DNA from: Deltaproteobacteria bacterium
Lineage (GTDB): Bacteria > Myxococcota_A > Polyangia > GCA-2747355 > JADLHG01
DNA length: 64,000 nucleotides
Direction of reading: 5' to 3'
Assembly (NCBI GenBank): GCA_020848905.1
Contig: JADLHG010000026.1
Span: forward strand, 117,494 to 181,493
Part shown: one piece after another, positions 6,735 to 14,786 of the stretch
How positions within the stretch are numbered: position 1 is the first letter of the stretch
How the letters are laid out: each line of letters begins with the position of its first letter
Program-made: the position numbers and the translations under genes
Notes under the pieces: generated by a model
Told to the model about the DNA's origin: nothing
The model's input: only the letters and a program-made list of their open reading frames with translations
Databases searched by the model: none

Positions 6735-9101
6735 ATGGCCGCTTCCGCCGCTAGAGTCGCCACGAGTCGCCCCTTCACCTTGAACGAGGCGATCCGGCAC
6801 TTCGCGCGCCGCTGGTACCTCGTGCTGGTCGTGCTCGGCCTCGGCACGGCCGGCGCCGTCGCCGTGAAACACCGTTTCCGGCCCGAATATCACTCCGAGT
6901 CCACCTTCCGCCTCACCTTGAAGGTGCAAGCCCCGCAGCTCGACGCCTCGGTCACCATTCCGCAGGAGGAGCCCCCCGAGCCGTCGCCCCTGGCGCAGGT
7001 GCTCCTCGAGCAGGTGACGAGCGACGCATCGTTGCAGCAGCTCGTGCGCGCGCGGCCGGACGCCTTCGGCAACCCGAGCGAGACGAACCAGCTCGAGCTC
7101 ATCAAGTACCTGCGCAAGTACGCCAACATCGTGCCGCAGACCGACACCATGTATCGCGCGACCGGACGCGCCCACTCCCCCGAGCAGGCGCAGGCGTTCG
7201 TGGCCTGGATGACCGATTCGGCGATCCGGCAGCACACGGCCATGATGCGCGAGCGCGCCGAGACGCTGTCGAAGTTCACCCGCGGGCAGGCGCAGAAGGC
7301 GTCGAAGGACCTCGAACGCATCGAAGACAAGATGCTCGGCTTCCTCCGCGCGAACCCCGACCTGCTCGTGCGCACTCTCGACAGCGACCGCCGGCTCGCC
7401 ACGACCGGCCCCGACCGCATGCGGGTCCAGGCGAACCGCCGGCTGCTCGACCGCGCGGGGATGGTGCTCGGGAACAAGGACCCGGCGCTCAAGAGCCTGC
7501 TCGACGAGCGCACCCGCCTGCAGGCCGAGCTGCGAAATCTGTCGCACGACGACAACGCCCCCACCTCCGTCGCGGGTTCGGCCATGCGGGAGCTCCAGCG
7601 CGCGCGCGTGCAGCTCAGCGGCTTCAAGGCCGAAGGGCTCGGCGACGACCACCCCTCCGTGAAGCAGGTGCAGCGGCGCATCAAGGAGCTCGAGGATCAG
7701 GTGGCCCAGGCCAAGCCAGGCCAGGTCACCGGAGCGTCGGCCTACGCGCTGCGCGTGCAGGCCCGCCTGCGCGAGCTCGACAAGCGGCTGAAGTCCCGCG
7801 TGGGGAGCAAGCAGGCCTCGCAGAAGAAGCTCCCGCGCCTCGAGGCGCAGTGGGGCGAGATGTCGCGCGAGCAGCGCCTGCAGCTCCAGCGCTTCGAAGG
7901 TCTCGATCGCCTCGCCGCGGCTGCCGCGTTCGCCCTCGGCGCCTACAAGACCGAGAAGCTGGCCGCTGTCGTCGAGCAGGCCGACGTGCCGACCTCCCCC
8001 AAAGGAGTGAAGGGCTGGATGGTGCTCGCCGCGGGCGTCCTTACCTCGCTGCTGCTCGGCATCGGGCTCGCGCTCGCGCTCGGCAGCCTGGACAAGCGCC
8101 TCTTCGCCGTCGACGACGTACCTTCCCTCTTGCACCTCCAGCTCCTGGCCCGGCTCCCCGCGCAGGGGAAGGCCGAGGTGGCCGCCGCGGTGCGCGACAG
8201 CCCGTCGGGAAACGCGGAGCTCCTCGGATGGTCGAGGGAAGAGAAGGAGCTCGAACTCGGGGTGCGGCCGCGCTCTTCGGGGCTGACGGGCATGCACACG
8301 GCCCAGGAGAGCATGATCGGCGACGGCGGGCTCCTGGCGCTCCCCGGCGGACCCGCGCCAACGGCCATCGTCCAGTCCTCCGTGCAGTCGATGGTGCTGC
8401 ACAACCTCCTCGACGAGGACGAGTCGATCCCGCTGCGCGTGCGCAGCGTGGTGGCCACCCCCCCGACCGCGGCCGGGCTCTTCCTGGCCACCGCCCCACG
8501 CTCGGACGGCGCGGACCAGATGCGCCTCCTCGCCAGCCGGCTTCAGGAGGTGCGAGACCCTCCGTGTCGCGTGGTCGTCGTCTGCAGCTGGGAGCCGCGA
8601 GTGGGCCGAACCATCGTGGCGGCCAATCTCGCCCTGGCGCTCGCCGAATCGCGCCGTCGCACGCTGCTCATCGACACCTGCGGCGGAGACGCCACGCTCA
8701 CGCGGATGCTCGGGTTCCGTACCGACGACGGAGTGGGCCTCTACGAGCAACTCGAGGGGCGCATGGCCGGGACCACGGAGTTCTGGACGATCTACAAGCT
8801 GGCGGAGACGCTCAGCGTGATCCCCGCGAGCTCGGTCCGCAAGCCCATGCTCCCGATGCTCACCTCCCCGGCCTTCGGCGAGATGGTCAAGGGGCTGAAG
8901 GAGATCTTCGACGTGATCGTGCTCGACTCGCGACCGATGGCCGAGGCCTCGGACGCGGTAGCGCTGCAGCAGCTGGCCGAGGGGACCGTGCTCGTCGCGG
9001 GGCGCAAGCGTTCCACCCTGACGGGGGTCGCCAGCGCGCTGCGCCAGCTCGAGGGTCACCGGGTGGCGGGCGTGGTCTTCAATCAAAAGAAGGTGGTGTG
9101 A
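6735..9101 (+). CDS. Wzz-type chain-length protein fused to a degenerate BY-kinase domain
   Basis: This 788-residue inner-membrane protein has a first transmembrane segment at about 26-45 (RRWYLVLVVLGLGTAG), a long periplasmic region with coiled-coil character (about 170-400), a second transmembrane segment at about 425-450, and a C-terminal cytoplasmic P-loop domain from about 600. This is the architecture of bacterial tyrosine autokinases that control polysaccharide chain length and export. The P-loop is abnormal: WEPRVGRTIVAANLA has Arg (about residue 625) where the Walker A Lys should be. The Walker A' region reads LLIDTCGG, and the Walker B-like strand is VIVLDSRP. The C terminus has no Tyr cluster. 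It is therefore probably a pseudokinase scaffold, or works with a separate kinase. It sits between an exported barrel-like gene and a convergent FHA-AAA+ gene. Confidence 0.88.
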   Translation: MAASAARVATSRPFTLNEAIRHFARRWYLVLVVLGLGTAGAVAVKHRFRPEYHSESTFRLTLKVQAPQLDASVTIPQEEPPEPSPLAQVLLEQVTSDASLQQLVRARPDAFGNPSETNQLELIKYLRKYANIVPQTDTMYRATGRAHSPEQAQAFVAWMTDSAIRQHTAMMRERAETLSKFTRGQAQKASKDLERIEDKMLGFLRANPDLLVRTLDSDRRLATTGPDRMRVQANRRLLDRAGMVLGNKDPALKSLLDERTRLQAELRNLSHDDNAPTSVAGSAMRELQRARVQLSGFKAEGLGDDHPSVKQVQRRIKELEDQVAQAKPGQVTGASAYALRVQARLRELDKRLKSRVGSKQASQKKLPRLEAQWGEMSREQRLQLQRFEGLDRLAAAAAFALGAYKTEKLAAVVEQADVPTSPKGVKGWMVLAAGVLTSLLLGIGLALALGSLDKRLFAVDDVPSLLHLQLLARLPAQGKAEVAAAVRDSPSGNAELLGWSREEKELELGVRPRSSGLTGMHTAQESMIGDGGLLALPGGPAPTAIVQSSVQSMVLHNLLDEDESIPLRVRSVVATPPTAAGLFLATAPRSDGADQMRLLASRLQEVRDPPCRVVVVCSWEPRVGRTIVAANLALALAESRRRTLLIDTCGGDATLTRMLGFRTDDGVGLYEQLEGRMAGTTEFWTIYKLAETLSVIPASSVRKPMLPMLTSPAFGEMVKGLKEIFDVIVLDSRPMAEASDAVALQQLAEGTVLVAGRKRSTLTGVASALRQLEGHRVAGVVFNQKKVV

Positions 9102-9108
9102 GCCCCGC

Positions 9109-10365
9109 TCAGTCGGAATCGGACTCGTCGTGATCCGCGATGATGGGCAGGCGCATGGTGGGGGCGGGCTCGTCCGAATGGTCGACGCGCTTCACCACCG
9201 GGAGCAGCGGCTCGAGCTCCTGCAGCGTCACCGGCTGCGGGCGCAAGCGACCCACGGCCAGACGGTGGACGACCCGGTCCAGCCCACGCAGGTTGTCCGG
9301 CCAGGCGGCGAGCAGCAAGGCCTCGGCCGCGGCGGTCTCGAGCTCGGGCACCGGCTGGCTCTCCGCTAGCCGGCGCTTGGCGGCCCATCGGCGGTAGAGA
9401 CGCGCGTACCAGTCCAGGAGGTCGGCGCGCCGGTCGACGAGGGAGGGCACGCGAAGCTCCCAGAGCGAGAGCAGCGCGTGGAGCTCCCGATTGAAGGTCT
9501 GGCGATCCACCTCGCGCCCCAGGTCGCGCTGCGTGGTCGTCACGAGGTGCAGGTCCGGCTGCGGCTCCGATCCTCCCGCCTCGCCGCCCTCGCGCTCCTG
9601 CAGCAGGTGCAGGAGCCTCTCCTGGAGCGCGAGGGAAAGGGCGCCCACCTCGTCGAGGAAGAGCGTCCCGCCCGTCGCCGCACGCACGAACCCCTGCGGG
9701 GCCGGCTCCGTCCCCTCCGCCCCCGCAGCGTCGGTGCCGAAGAGCTGATGCTCGGCGGGCCCCCCCTCTAGCTCGGTGCAGCTCACGGCTACGAGCGGCC
9801 CCGCTCGGCCGGTCATTCGGTGCAGCTCGCGGGCGATCGTCTCCTTGCCCACGCCCGCCTCTCCTACGAGCAGGACCGGCGCCGGCTGCGACGCTAGCCG
9901 CGCGACCGCCGCCCGCAGGGAGCGTGCCGCGCGGGAGAGCCCCGGCACGGCCTCGCGACCGACCCCATCGGGCTCGGGGGGCAGCGCCAGCCCCTGCTCG
10001 TAGACCAGGATCACATCCCCGAGCCGCAGGACGGATCCGTTCACGAGCGGCCGCGGGCTCCCCTGGAGGCGACGGCCGTCGACCCAGCTCCCGTTGCTGC
10101 TGCCCAGATCTTCGGCCGTATGCTCGCCGCGCCCCGCCACCCATTCCACGGCGAGGTGCCGCCTCGAGACGGTTCGGTGGCCGAGGCGCGGGTGCGCTTC
10201 TCCGTCGACGATCCGCCCGAGGACGGTCCGCGGCTCCTCGAGAGGAATCGGGCCCGCGACCTCGGGCGGATGCACGACCCAGAGCACCGCCTCGACTCCG
10301 GCGCGCGCGGCGCTCTGCTCTCCCGGTCGATAGGTGCGCTGACCGGTCTCGGAGGACTCGCCCAT
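9109..10365 (-). CDS. FHA domain fused to a sigma54-activator-like AAA+ domain lacking GAFTGA
   Basis: This 418-residue protein has an N-terminal FHA domain at about 30-125 (TVLGR, VSRRHLAVEW, LGSSNGSWVDG), which binds phosphothreonine peptides. An AAA+ domain at about 140-345 has Walker A GEAGVGKE (168-175) and Walker B GGTLFLDEVG. Between LFG (208-210) and Walker B, where sigma54 activators carry GAFTGA, there is only TDAAGAEGTEPAP. The C terminus has no Fis-type helix-turn-helix and ends in an acidic tail. Direct sigma54 remodelling and DNA binding are therefore doubtful; it may act as a phospho-dependent regulator. A Ser/Thr kinase gene lies about 6.6 kb away. TACACT at 10373-10378, 7 bases before the ATG at 10365, suggests a leaderless transcript. 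Confidence 0.88.
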   Translation of the reverse strand: MGESSETGQRTYRPGEQSAARAGVEAVLWVVHPPEVAGPIPLEEPRTVLGRIVDGEAHPRLGHRTVSRRHLAVEWVAGRGEHTAEDLGSSNGSWVDGRRLQGSPRPLVNGSVLRLGDVILVYEQGLALPPEPDGVGREAVPGLSRAARSLRAAVARLASQPAPVLLVGEAGVGKETIARELHRMTGRAGPLVAVSCTELEGGPAEHQLFGTDAAGAEGTEPAPQGFVRAATGGTLFLDEVGALSLALQERLLHLLQEREGGEAGGSEPQPDLHLVTTTQRDLGREVDRQTFNRELHALLSLWELRVPSLVDRRADLLDWYARLYRRWAAKRRLAESQPVPELETAAAEALLLAAWPDNLRGLDRVVHRLAVGRLRPQPVTLQELEPLLPVVKRVDHSDEPAPTMRLPIIADHDESDSD

Positions 10366-10427
10366 CGGGCCTAGTGTACCTCGACCTCGTGCCCGTGGCG
10401 CACGAACTGCGACGGGGCGGTGGGGAA

Positions 10428-10476
10428 AGCGGGCCCCTACGAAGCGGGGCCCCTACGAAGCGGGGCCTCTATCCGA
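10428..10476. repeat. Tandem repeat between the FHA-AAA+ and SUMF1-like genes
   Basis: Three near-identical units begin AGCGGG: 10428-10442 (15 bases), 10443-10458 (16 bases, one extra G) and a diverged third unit at 10459-10476. They share GGGCCCCTACGA. The array fills half of a 119-base gap between two minus-strand genes. GGGGCCCC is self-complementary, so each unit can form a small hairpin; termination or slippage-prone spacing are possible roles. Confidence 0.6.
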
Positions 10477-10484
10477 GGTCGGGG

Positions 10485-11513
10485 TCACGGGGTCGTGCGC
10501 ACGCAGCGCACGCCGAGGGAGGTCCCGGCGTTGGCGAAGGTCTGCCCCACGCGGAACGCGCAGCGCAGACGCTCGGGGTCGTGGTAGGCACTGCCCCCGC
10601 GGATCACCCCCTGGGTCTTGCCCGCCGTCGCGATCACCGGGTCCGTCGCCGCGCCCGCGCCCAGGTCCTGCTGATACACGTCGTGCACCCACTCCTGGAT
10701 ATTGCCCGACATGTCGAAGAGGCCGAGCGCGTTCGGCTGCTTCTTCCCGACCGGCTGAGTCTTGCCCTGCGCCGTCACGTCGTACCAGGCGATCGCCGAC
10801 GCGTTCGCGTCGTCACCCTTGCACTTCGCCCCGTCGAGCGCGCCGTTGTAGAGCGCCGTGGTCGCTCCCGCCCGACAGGCGTACTCCCACTCGGCCTCCG
10901 TCGGGAGCCGGTACCCCGGGCAGTCGTAGATCGTCTTTCCACTCGCGGCGTAGGCCGCGTCGACCTGGCACTTGGCCGCGCTCTGCGTCCCGGTGCAGGT
11001 GTAGCAGGCGCCCAGGCTCTTCTTCGCCGACAGCGCGTTGCAGTAGGCCGCCGCCTGGTGCCAGTTCAGATTCTCGACGGGGCAGTTCGCGCCGCAGGCC
11101 GCGTTGTTCGACGGGTTGTAGCCCATCGCGGCCTGAAACTCACCCTGCGTCGTCTCCGTCGCGCCGATCTCGAAGCCGCGGGTCAGCGTCACGCCGTGCT
11201 CGGTCTCTCCCGTGCTGCGACAGGGCTCGGCCGCCGGGGACCCCATGTTGAAGGTGCCGGCCTTGACCGGGACCCAGGTGCCCGGAGGCGGGGTCTTGAA
11301 GTCCCCCACCGCGCCGCCGTCGGCGCGCTGCGAGCCGTCCCCCGTCGGTGGGCGGCCATCCTCCAGGCCGTAGTCGGGCCAGGCGGGTCCGTCTCCGCGG
11401 CCGTCCCGACGCACGCCCCCGCCGTCAGCGGTGCTCGCCTTGCCCCCGCAGCCCGCGGCGACCAGCGCCAGCAGCGTCAAACCGAACCATCCGTGCCCTC
11501 GTAGACTCGACAT
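10485..11513 (-). CDS. Lipoprotein with a formylglycine-generating-enzyme-like (SUMF1) domain
   Basis: This 342-residue protein has a lipoprotein signal with lipobox LVAAGC (Cys near residue 22), a Gly/Asp-rich linker to about residue 85, and an FGE/SUMF1 domain: FNMGSPAAEP, YRLPTEAEWEYACRAG, NIQEWVHDVY, GGSAYHDPERLRCAFR, LGVRCVR. True FGEs carry two catalytic Cys after the GGS motif (as in GGSYLCHDSYC); here that stretch lacks them, so sulfatase activation is unlikely. Many such proteins act as binding or maturation domains. It carries extra Cys (for example GACYTCTGTQ) that may form disulfides. It lies 57 bases downstream of the GT2 gene in the minus-strand glycan cluster and starts after GAGGAG. 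Confidence 0.88.
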   Translation of the reverse strand: MSSLRGHGWFGLTLLALVAAGCGGKASTADGGGVRRDGRGDGPAWPDYGLEDGRPPTGDGSQRADGGAVGDFKTPPPGTWVPVKAGTFNMGSPAAEPCRSTGETEHGVTLTRGFEIGATETTQGEFQAAMGYNPSNNAACGANCPVENLNWHQAAAYCNALSAKKSLGACYTCTGTQSAAKCQVDAAYAASGKTIYDCPGYRLPTEAEWEYACRAGATTALYNGALDGAKCKGDDANASAIAWYDVTAQGKTQPVGKKQPNALGLFDMSGNIQEWVHDVYQQDLGAGAATDPVIATAGKTQGVIRGGSAYHDPERLRCAFRVGQTFANAGTSLGVRCVRTTP

Positions 11514-11570
11514 GCTCTCTCCTCGTGCTTCGCCTGCGTCGGCTCTCGCGTCCGTTCGCGCGCGCTGCGG

Positions 11571-12497
11571 TCAGCGCCAGCGCTTGTGCTTGTTCCTGCT
11601 GTACCCCATCACGGCCGCCGTCAGCCCCGCCCCGTAGCCCGCATACATCGCCACGAGCTGCGGAAACCACTCCGGCGTGCGGTTCTTCGTCGCCGTCACC
11701 GCCGCGCGGGTCAGGACGAGGCCGGCGGCGGGCAGCGGCCCCGGCAAGAGCGCGCCGGTGAACATCAGCCCCCACCAGTACATCCACGAGCGCCAGGCCG
11801 TCTTGTCGCCGCTCCTGAGCCGCTTGAACCAGAAGGTGTAGTCGGCGTTCCAGGCCGTCTTGCGGACGAAGTCCTTGAAGGACTTCGGCTCGCCGTGGTG
11901 GATGTAGTCCACCGTCGGATCCACGATCACCGGCACCCCGGCCTGCTCGGCGCCGTAGACGAAGGCCGTGTCCTCCTCGACGAGGAGGTCCTCGCGGAAC
12001 CAGCCGACCAGGTCGTAGACGCGCCGCGTGGTGGTCATGCACATGCAGCTGATGGAGCTCGCGTCCGCCGTGCCTGGCCCCTCGCCGAGGACCGTCGCCG
12101 CACCGACCCAGCTCAGGGCGTAGGCCTTGGCCACCCACGAGGCGTCCGGGGGCAGGCGCTTGTTCCCGCCGAGCACGAGGTCCTTGCCCTCGCCGAAGTG
12201 CCGCTGCACCGCGTCCATGTACCCCTGGAAGACCTCCACGTCGGCGTCGATCTGGGCGATCACCTCGCCCGTCGCGGCGCGGGCCCCCACGTTGCGCTGG
12301 CGCGGTATGCCGGGTTCCGCGTGGACCACCTTCGCGCCGAGCTCCTCGGCGAGCTGCACCGTGCGGTCCTTCGACCCGCCGTCGCAGACGATGTGCTCGA
12401 TCTCCCACCCCTTCGGATCGAGGCGGCGCACGGCCCCGAGGCAGCGCGGCAGGTTCTTCTCCTCATTGAGCGCCAAGGTCACGATGGAGAGCTTCAT
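11571..12497 (-). CDS. Family 2 glycosyltransferase
   Basis: This 308-residue protein begins with the GT-A fold signature LSIVTLALNEEKNLPRCL, then HIVCDGGSKDRT, RNVGARAATGEVIAQIDADVE (DxD metal site) and EEDTAFVYGAE. A C-terminal hydrophobic segment (about 235-260) and the WFPQLVAMYAGYGAGLTAAVMGY stretch may associate with the membrane. Enzymes of this type add hexoses to lipid-linked glycans. The ATG at 12497 is preceded by AAAGGAG. It lies 19 bases after the deacetylase-like gene, in the run wecG, wecB, deacetylase, GT2. Confidence 0.92.
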   Translation of the reverse strand: MKLSIVTLALNEEKNLPRCLGAVRRLDPKGWEIEHIVCDGGSKDRTVQLAEELGAKVVHAEPGIPRQRNVGARAATGEVIAQIDADVEVFQGYMDAVQRHFGEGKDLVLGGNKRLPPDASWVAKAYALSWVGAATVLGEGPGTADASSISCMCMTTTRRVYDLVGWFREDLLVEEDTAFVYGAEQAGVPVIVDPTVDYIHHGEPKSFKDFVRKTAWNADYTFWFKRLRSGDKTAWRSWMYWWGLMFTGALLPGPLPAAGLVLTRAAVTATKNRTPEWFPQLVAMYAGYGAGLTAAVMGYSRNKHKRWR

Positions 12498-12516
12498 CTG
12501 CCGCTCCTTTCAGCGT

Positions 12517-13611
12517 TCAGGTGGAGACGGTGCGAAAGACCCGCAGGTCGAAATCCCCGAAGGTGCCGAAGCGCAGGCGCGGGCCCCGCTCGGCCACGTA
12601 CTCGAGGAAGGGCTTCAGACTGCGCTCGTTGTGACGCGTGAAGGTCTTCGAGTGCCCGATCAACACGACGGGCAGCTCGTACGGAAGCCCGCCGTACTTC
12701 CGCTCCACGCGTTTCAGCCCGTCGACGAGCTGCCGGCCGGTGCACTGGTTGAAGTCCATCTTCCAGGCGTGCCGTCGCAGGAGCATCCCCGCCGCGCCGA
12801 CGAGCTTACCCGGCAGCGCCGCGACGCCGCCCCCCCCGTCGTGGGCCGGCTCCTCGGCGTTCTCCGGCAGCGGATTCAGCCGCTGCTGCACCACGCGATA
12901 GACGCGGTTCGGCGTGAGGAAGGTCCAGATCGGCTTCTGCTCGCAGTAGATCGGGAACTCGAAGAGCTCTCCCGCCGGGTCGCGCCGGCAGACGTCGTGC
13001 GCCGCGACGGGCCACGGGACGAGGTCGCTGTGAGCGTCGGTGTAGTCGAACTTCACCAGCTCATCGTACTTGCCCCACTTGAAGACCGAGGTGTCGATGG
13101 TGATGCCGTTCTCTACCAGCGCGCGCACGATGTTCGTGGAGGGGTGCATCGACCAGTTTGCCGCGCGGAAGGCGAAGCAGCGGTACGAGGGCCGGACGGG
13201 CCGGAGCGCCTCCTCGAGAAACTCGCGCCCCAGCTTGATCAGCGCGGAGAGCCGCTCGTAGGGGAGGTTGGCCAGGTCGTACTCGTCGTAGCTCTGGCGC
13301 CAGTAGCCCTCGCCGTAGGTGGCCTTGAAGTACGACGAGTGCATGTGGAGCTGCACGTCGTGCCCCGTGGCGACGGCGCGGCGGAGCTGCCGCACGATGT
13401 CCTGATAGGCGAAGTCGTCGCGGCCGTAGCGCTCGGCGTACTCCTTGAACTTCAGGATCTCGGCCACGTCAGCCAGGATGGTGAGCTTCGCGCCGTACCG
13501 GTCGAACTGGTCGAGCATCCGATCGGTGGGCTCGACCATCAGCTCGCGGGCCGAGCCGCGCCCGCTGCCGTGGATCTCGTAGTCCGAGGTGAAGAGGACG
13601 CGGAAGCTCAT
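12517..13611 (-). CDS. Polysaccharide deacetylase-like protein of a glycan cluster
   Basis: This 364-residue protein opens with FTSDYEIHGSGRG and has GHDVQLHMHSSYF and CFAFRAANWSMHPS. These correspond to the first Asp motif, the paired-His metal site and the RAGNW-like motif of divergent NodB-fold proteins found in surface-glycan loci. No signal peptide is present, so it probably acts on a cytoplasmic lipid-linked or nucleotide-linked sugar. Its ATG overlaps the TGA of wecB (ATGA at 13608-13611), so the two are translationally coupled. A plausible but unproven role is N-deacetylation of a HexNAc residue laid down by this cluster. Confidence 0.8.
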   Translation of the reverse strand: MSFRVLFTSDYEIHGSGRGSARELMVEPTDRMLDQFDRYGAKLTILADVAEILKFKEYAERYGRDDFAYQDIVRQLRRAVATGHDVQLHMHSSYFKATYGEGYWRQSYDEYDLANLPYERLSALIKLGREFLEEALRPVRPSYRCFAFRAANWSMHPSTNIVRALVENGITIDTSVFKWGKYDELVKFDYTDAHSDLVPWPVAAHDVCRRDPAGELFEFPIYCEQKPIWTFLTPNRVYRVVQQRLNPLPENAEEPAHDGGGGVAALPGKLVGAAGMLLRRHAWKMDFNQCTGRQLVDGLKRVERKYGGLPYELPVVLIGHSKTFTRHNERSLKPFLEYVAERGPRLRFGTFGDFDLRVFRTVST

Positions 13612-14753
13612 CGTGCGCCCACGCCTCCGAAGCGGCGCGCCAGGTCGTCGGCGATGCGCTCCGAGGCCTTGCCGTCGCCGTAGGGGTTCTCCGCGCGGGC
13701 CATCCGCTCGTAGTCGGCGGGGTCGCGGACCAGCCGCTCGACGGCCTCGACGATCGGGCCGGGGGCCGTCCCGACCAGACGCACCGCCCCCGTGGCCACG
13801 GCCTCGCCGCGCTCGGTCTTGTTGCGCATCACGAGCACCGGCTTGTCGAGCGACGGCGCCTCCTCCTGGATCCCGCCCGAGTCAGTCAAGACGAGGTGCG
13901 CGCGGTCCATGAGCCAGACAAACGGGAGATACTCCACCGGCTCGATGAGGTGCACGCGCGGCTGGCCGGAGAGGATGCGCGTGGCCGGGCCGAGGACGTT
14001 CGGGTTCCGGTGGACCGGGTAGACCACGTTCACCTCGGGGAGCCGCTCCGCGATGGTCCTGAGCGCCCGGAAGATCCCCTCGATCTGCTCGCCGAAGGAC
14101 TCGCGGCGGTGGCAGGTCACGAGGATGGTCTTCTTGCTCCAGTCCACCGCGTCGAGCCCGGCGATCTCGGGGCGCGCCGCGCGCACCTTGGGGACCACGC
14201 TCAGCAGCGCGTCGATCACGGTGTTTCCGGTGACGACGACGCCGCCCTCGGGGGTCCCCTCGGCGAGCAGCGCGCGCGCGTTGTCCGCGGTCGGCGCGTA
14301 GTGCACGTCGCAGACCGCGTCCGCGAGGCGCCGGTTGATCTCCTCGGGGAAGGGCTGCCGCTTGTCCTGGGTGCGAAGCCCCGCCTCGACGTGCCCGACG
14401 GGGACTCCGAGGTAGAAGCAGGCCAGCGACGCCGCGAAGGTGGTCGTCGTGTCCCCGTGCACGAGCGCGACGTGCGGCCGCACCTGCCGGAGCACGCCCT
14501 TCATCCCCTCGAGCACGCCGACGGTGGTGTCGAAGAGGTCCTGGTTCGGCTTCATCAGGTCCAGGTCGTGGTGGGGCTGGATCTCGAAGACCGACAGCAC
14601 CTGCCGCAGCATCTCCCGGTGCTGGGTCGTCACGCACACGAGGCTCTCGAAGGCCTCGGGGCGCCGGTCGAGCGCCTTGACCACCGGGGCCATCTTGATC
14701 GCCTCGGGGCGGGTGCCGAAGATCGAGAGGACGCGAACACGCTCAGCGCTCAT
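13608..14753 (-). CDS. wecB: UDP-N-acetylglucosamine 2-epimerase (non-hydrolysing)
   Basis: This 381-residue protein is a clear WecB: FGTRPEAIKMAPVV at the N terminus, VHGDTTTTFAAS, GHVEAGLRTQDKRQPFPEEINRR, TGNTVIDALL and TDSGGIQEEAPSL. It interconverts UDP-GlcNAc and UDP-ManNAc in the cytoplasm. The neighbour upstream is a WecG/TagA-family transferase, a natural user of UDP-ManNAc. No UDP-ManNAc dehydrogenase (WecC) is in the window, so the unmodified ManNAc may be the sugar used, or the dehydrogenase lies elsewhere. The length is normal for the family. Confidence 0.95.
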   Translation of the reverse strand: MSAERVRVLSIFGTRPEAIKMAPVVKALDRRPEAFESLVCVTTQHREMLRQVLSVFEIQPHHDLDLMKPNQDLFDTTVGVLEGMKGVLRQVRPHVALVHGDTTTTFAASLACFYLGVPVGHVEAGLRTQDKRQPFPEEINRRLADAVCDVHYAPTADNARALLAEGTPEGGVVVTGNTVIDALLSVVPKVRAARPEIAGLDAVDWSKKTILVTCHRRESFGEQIEGIFRALRTIAERLPEVNVVYPVHRNPNVLGPATRILSGQPRVHLIEPVEYLPFVWLMDRAHLVLTDSGGIQEEAPSLDKPVLVMRNKTERGEAVATGAVRLVGTAPGPIVEAVERLVRDPADYERMARAENPYGDGKASERIADDLARRFGGVGAR

Positions 14754-14786
14754 GTCGTTGACCTGGGTCGAACGAGACGCGCGGTC

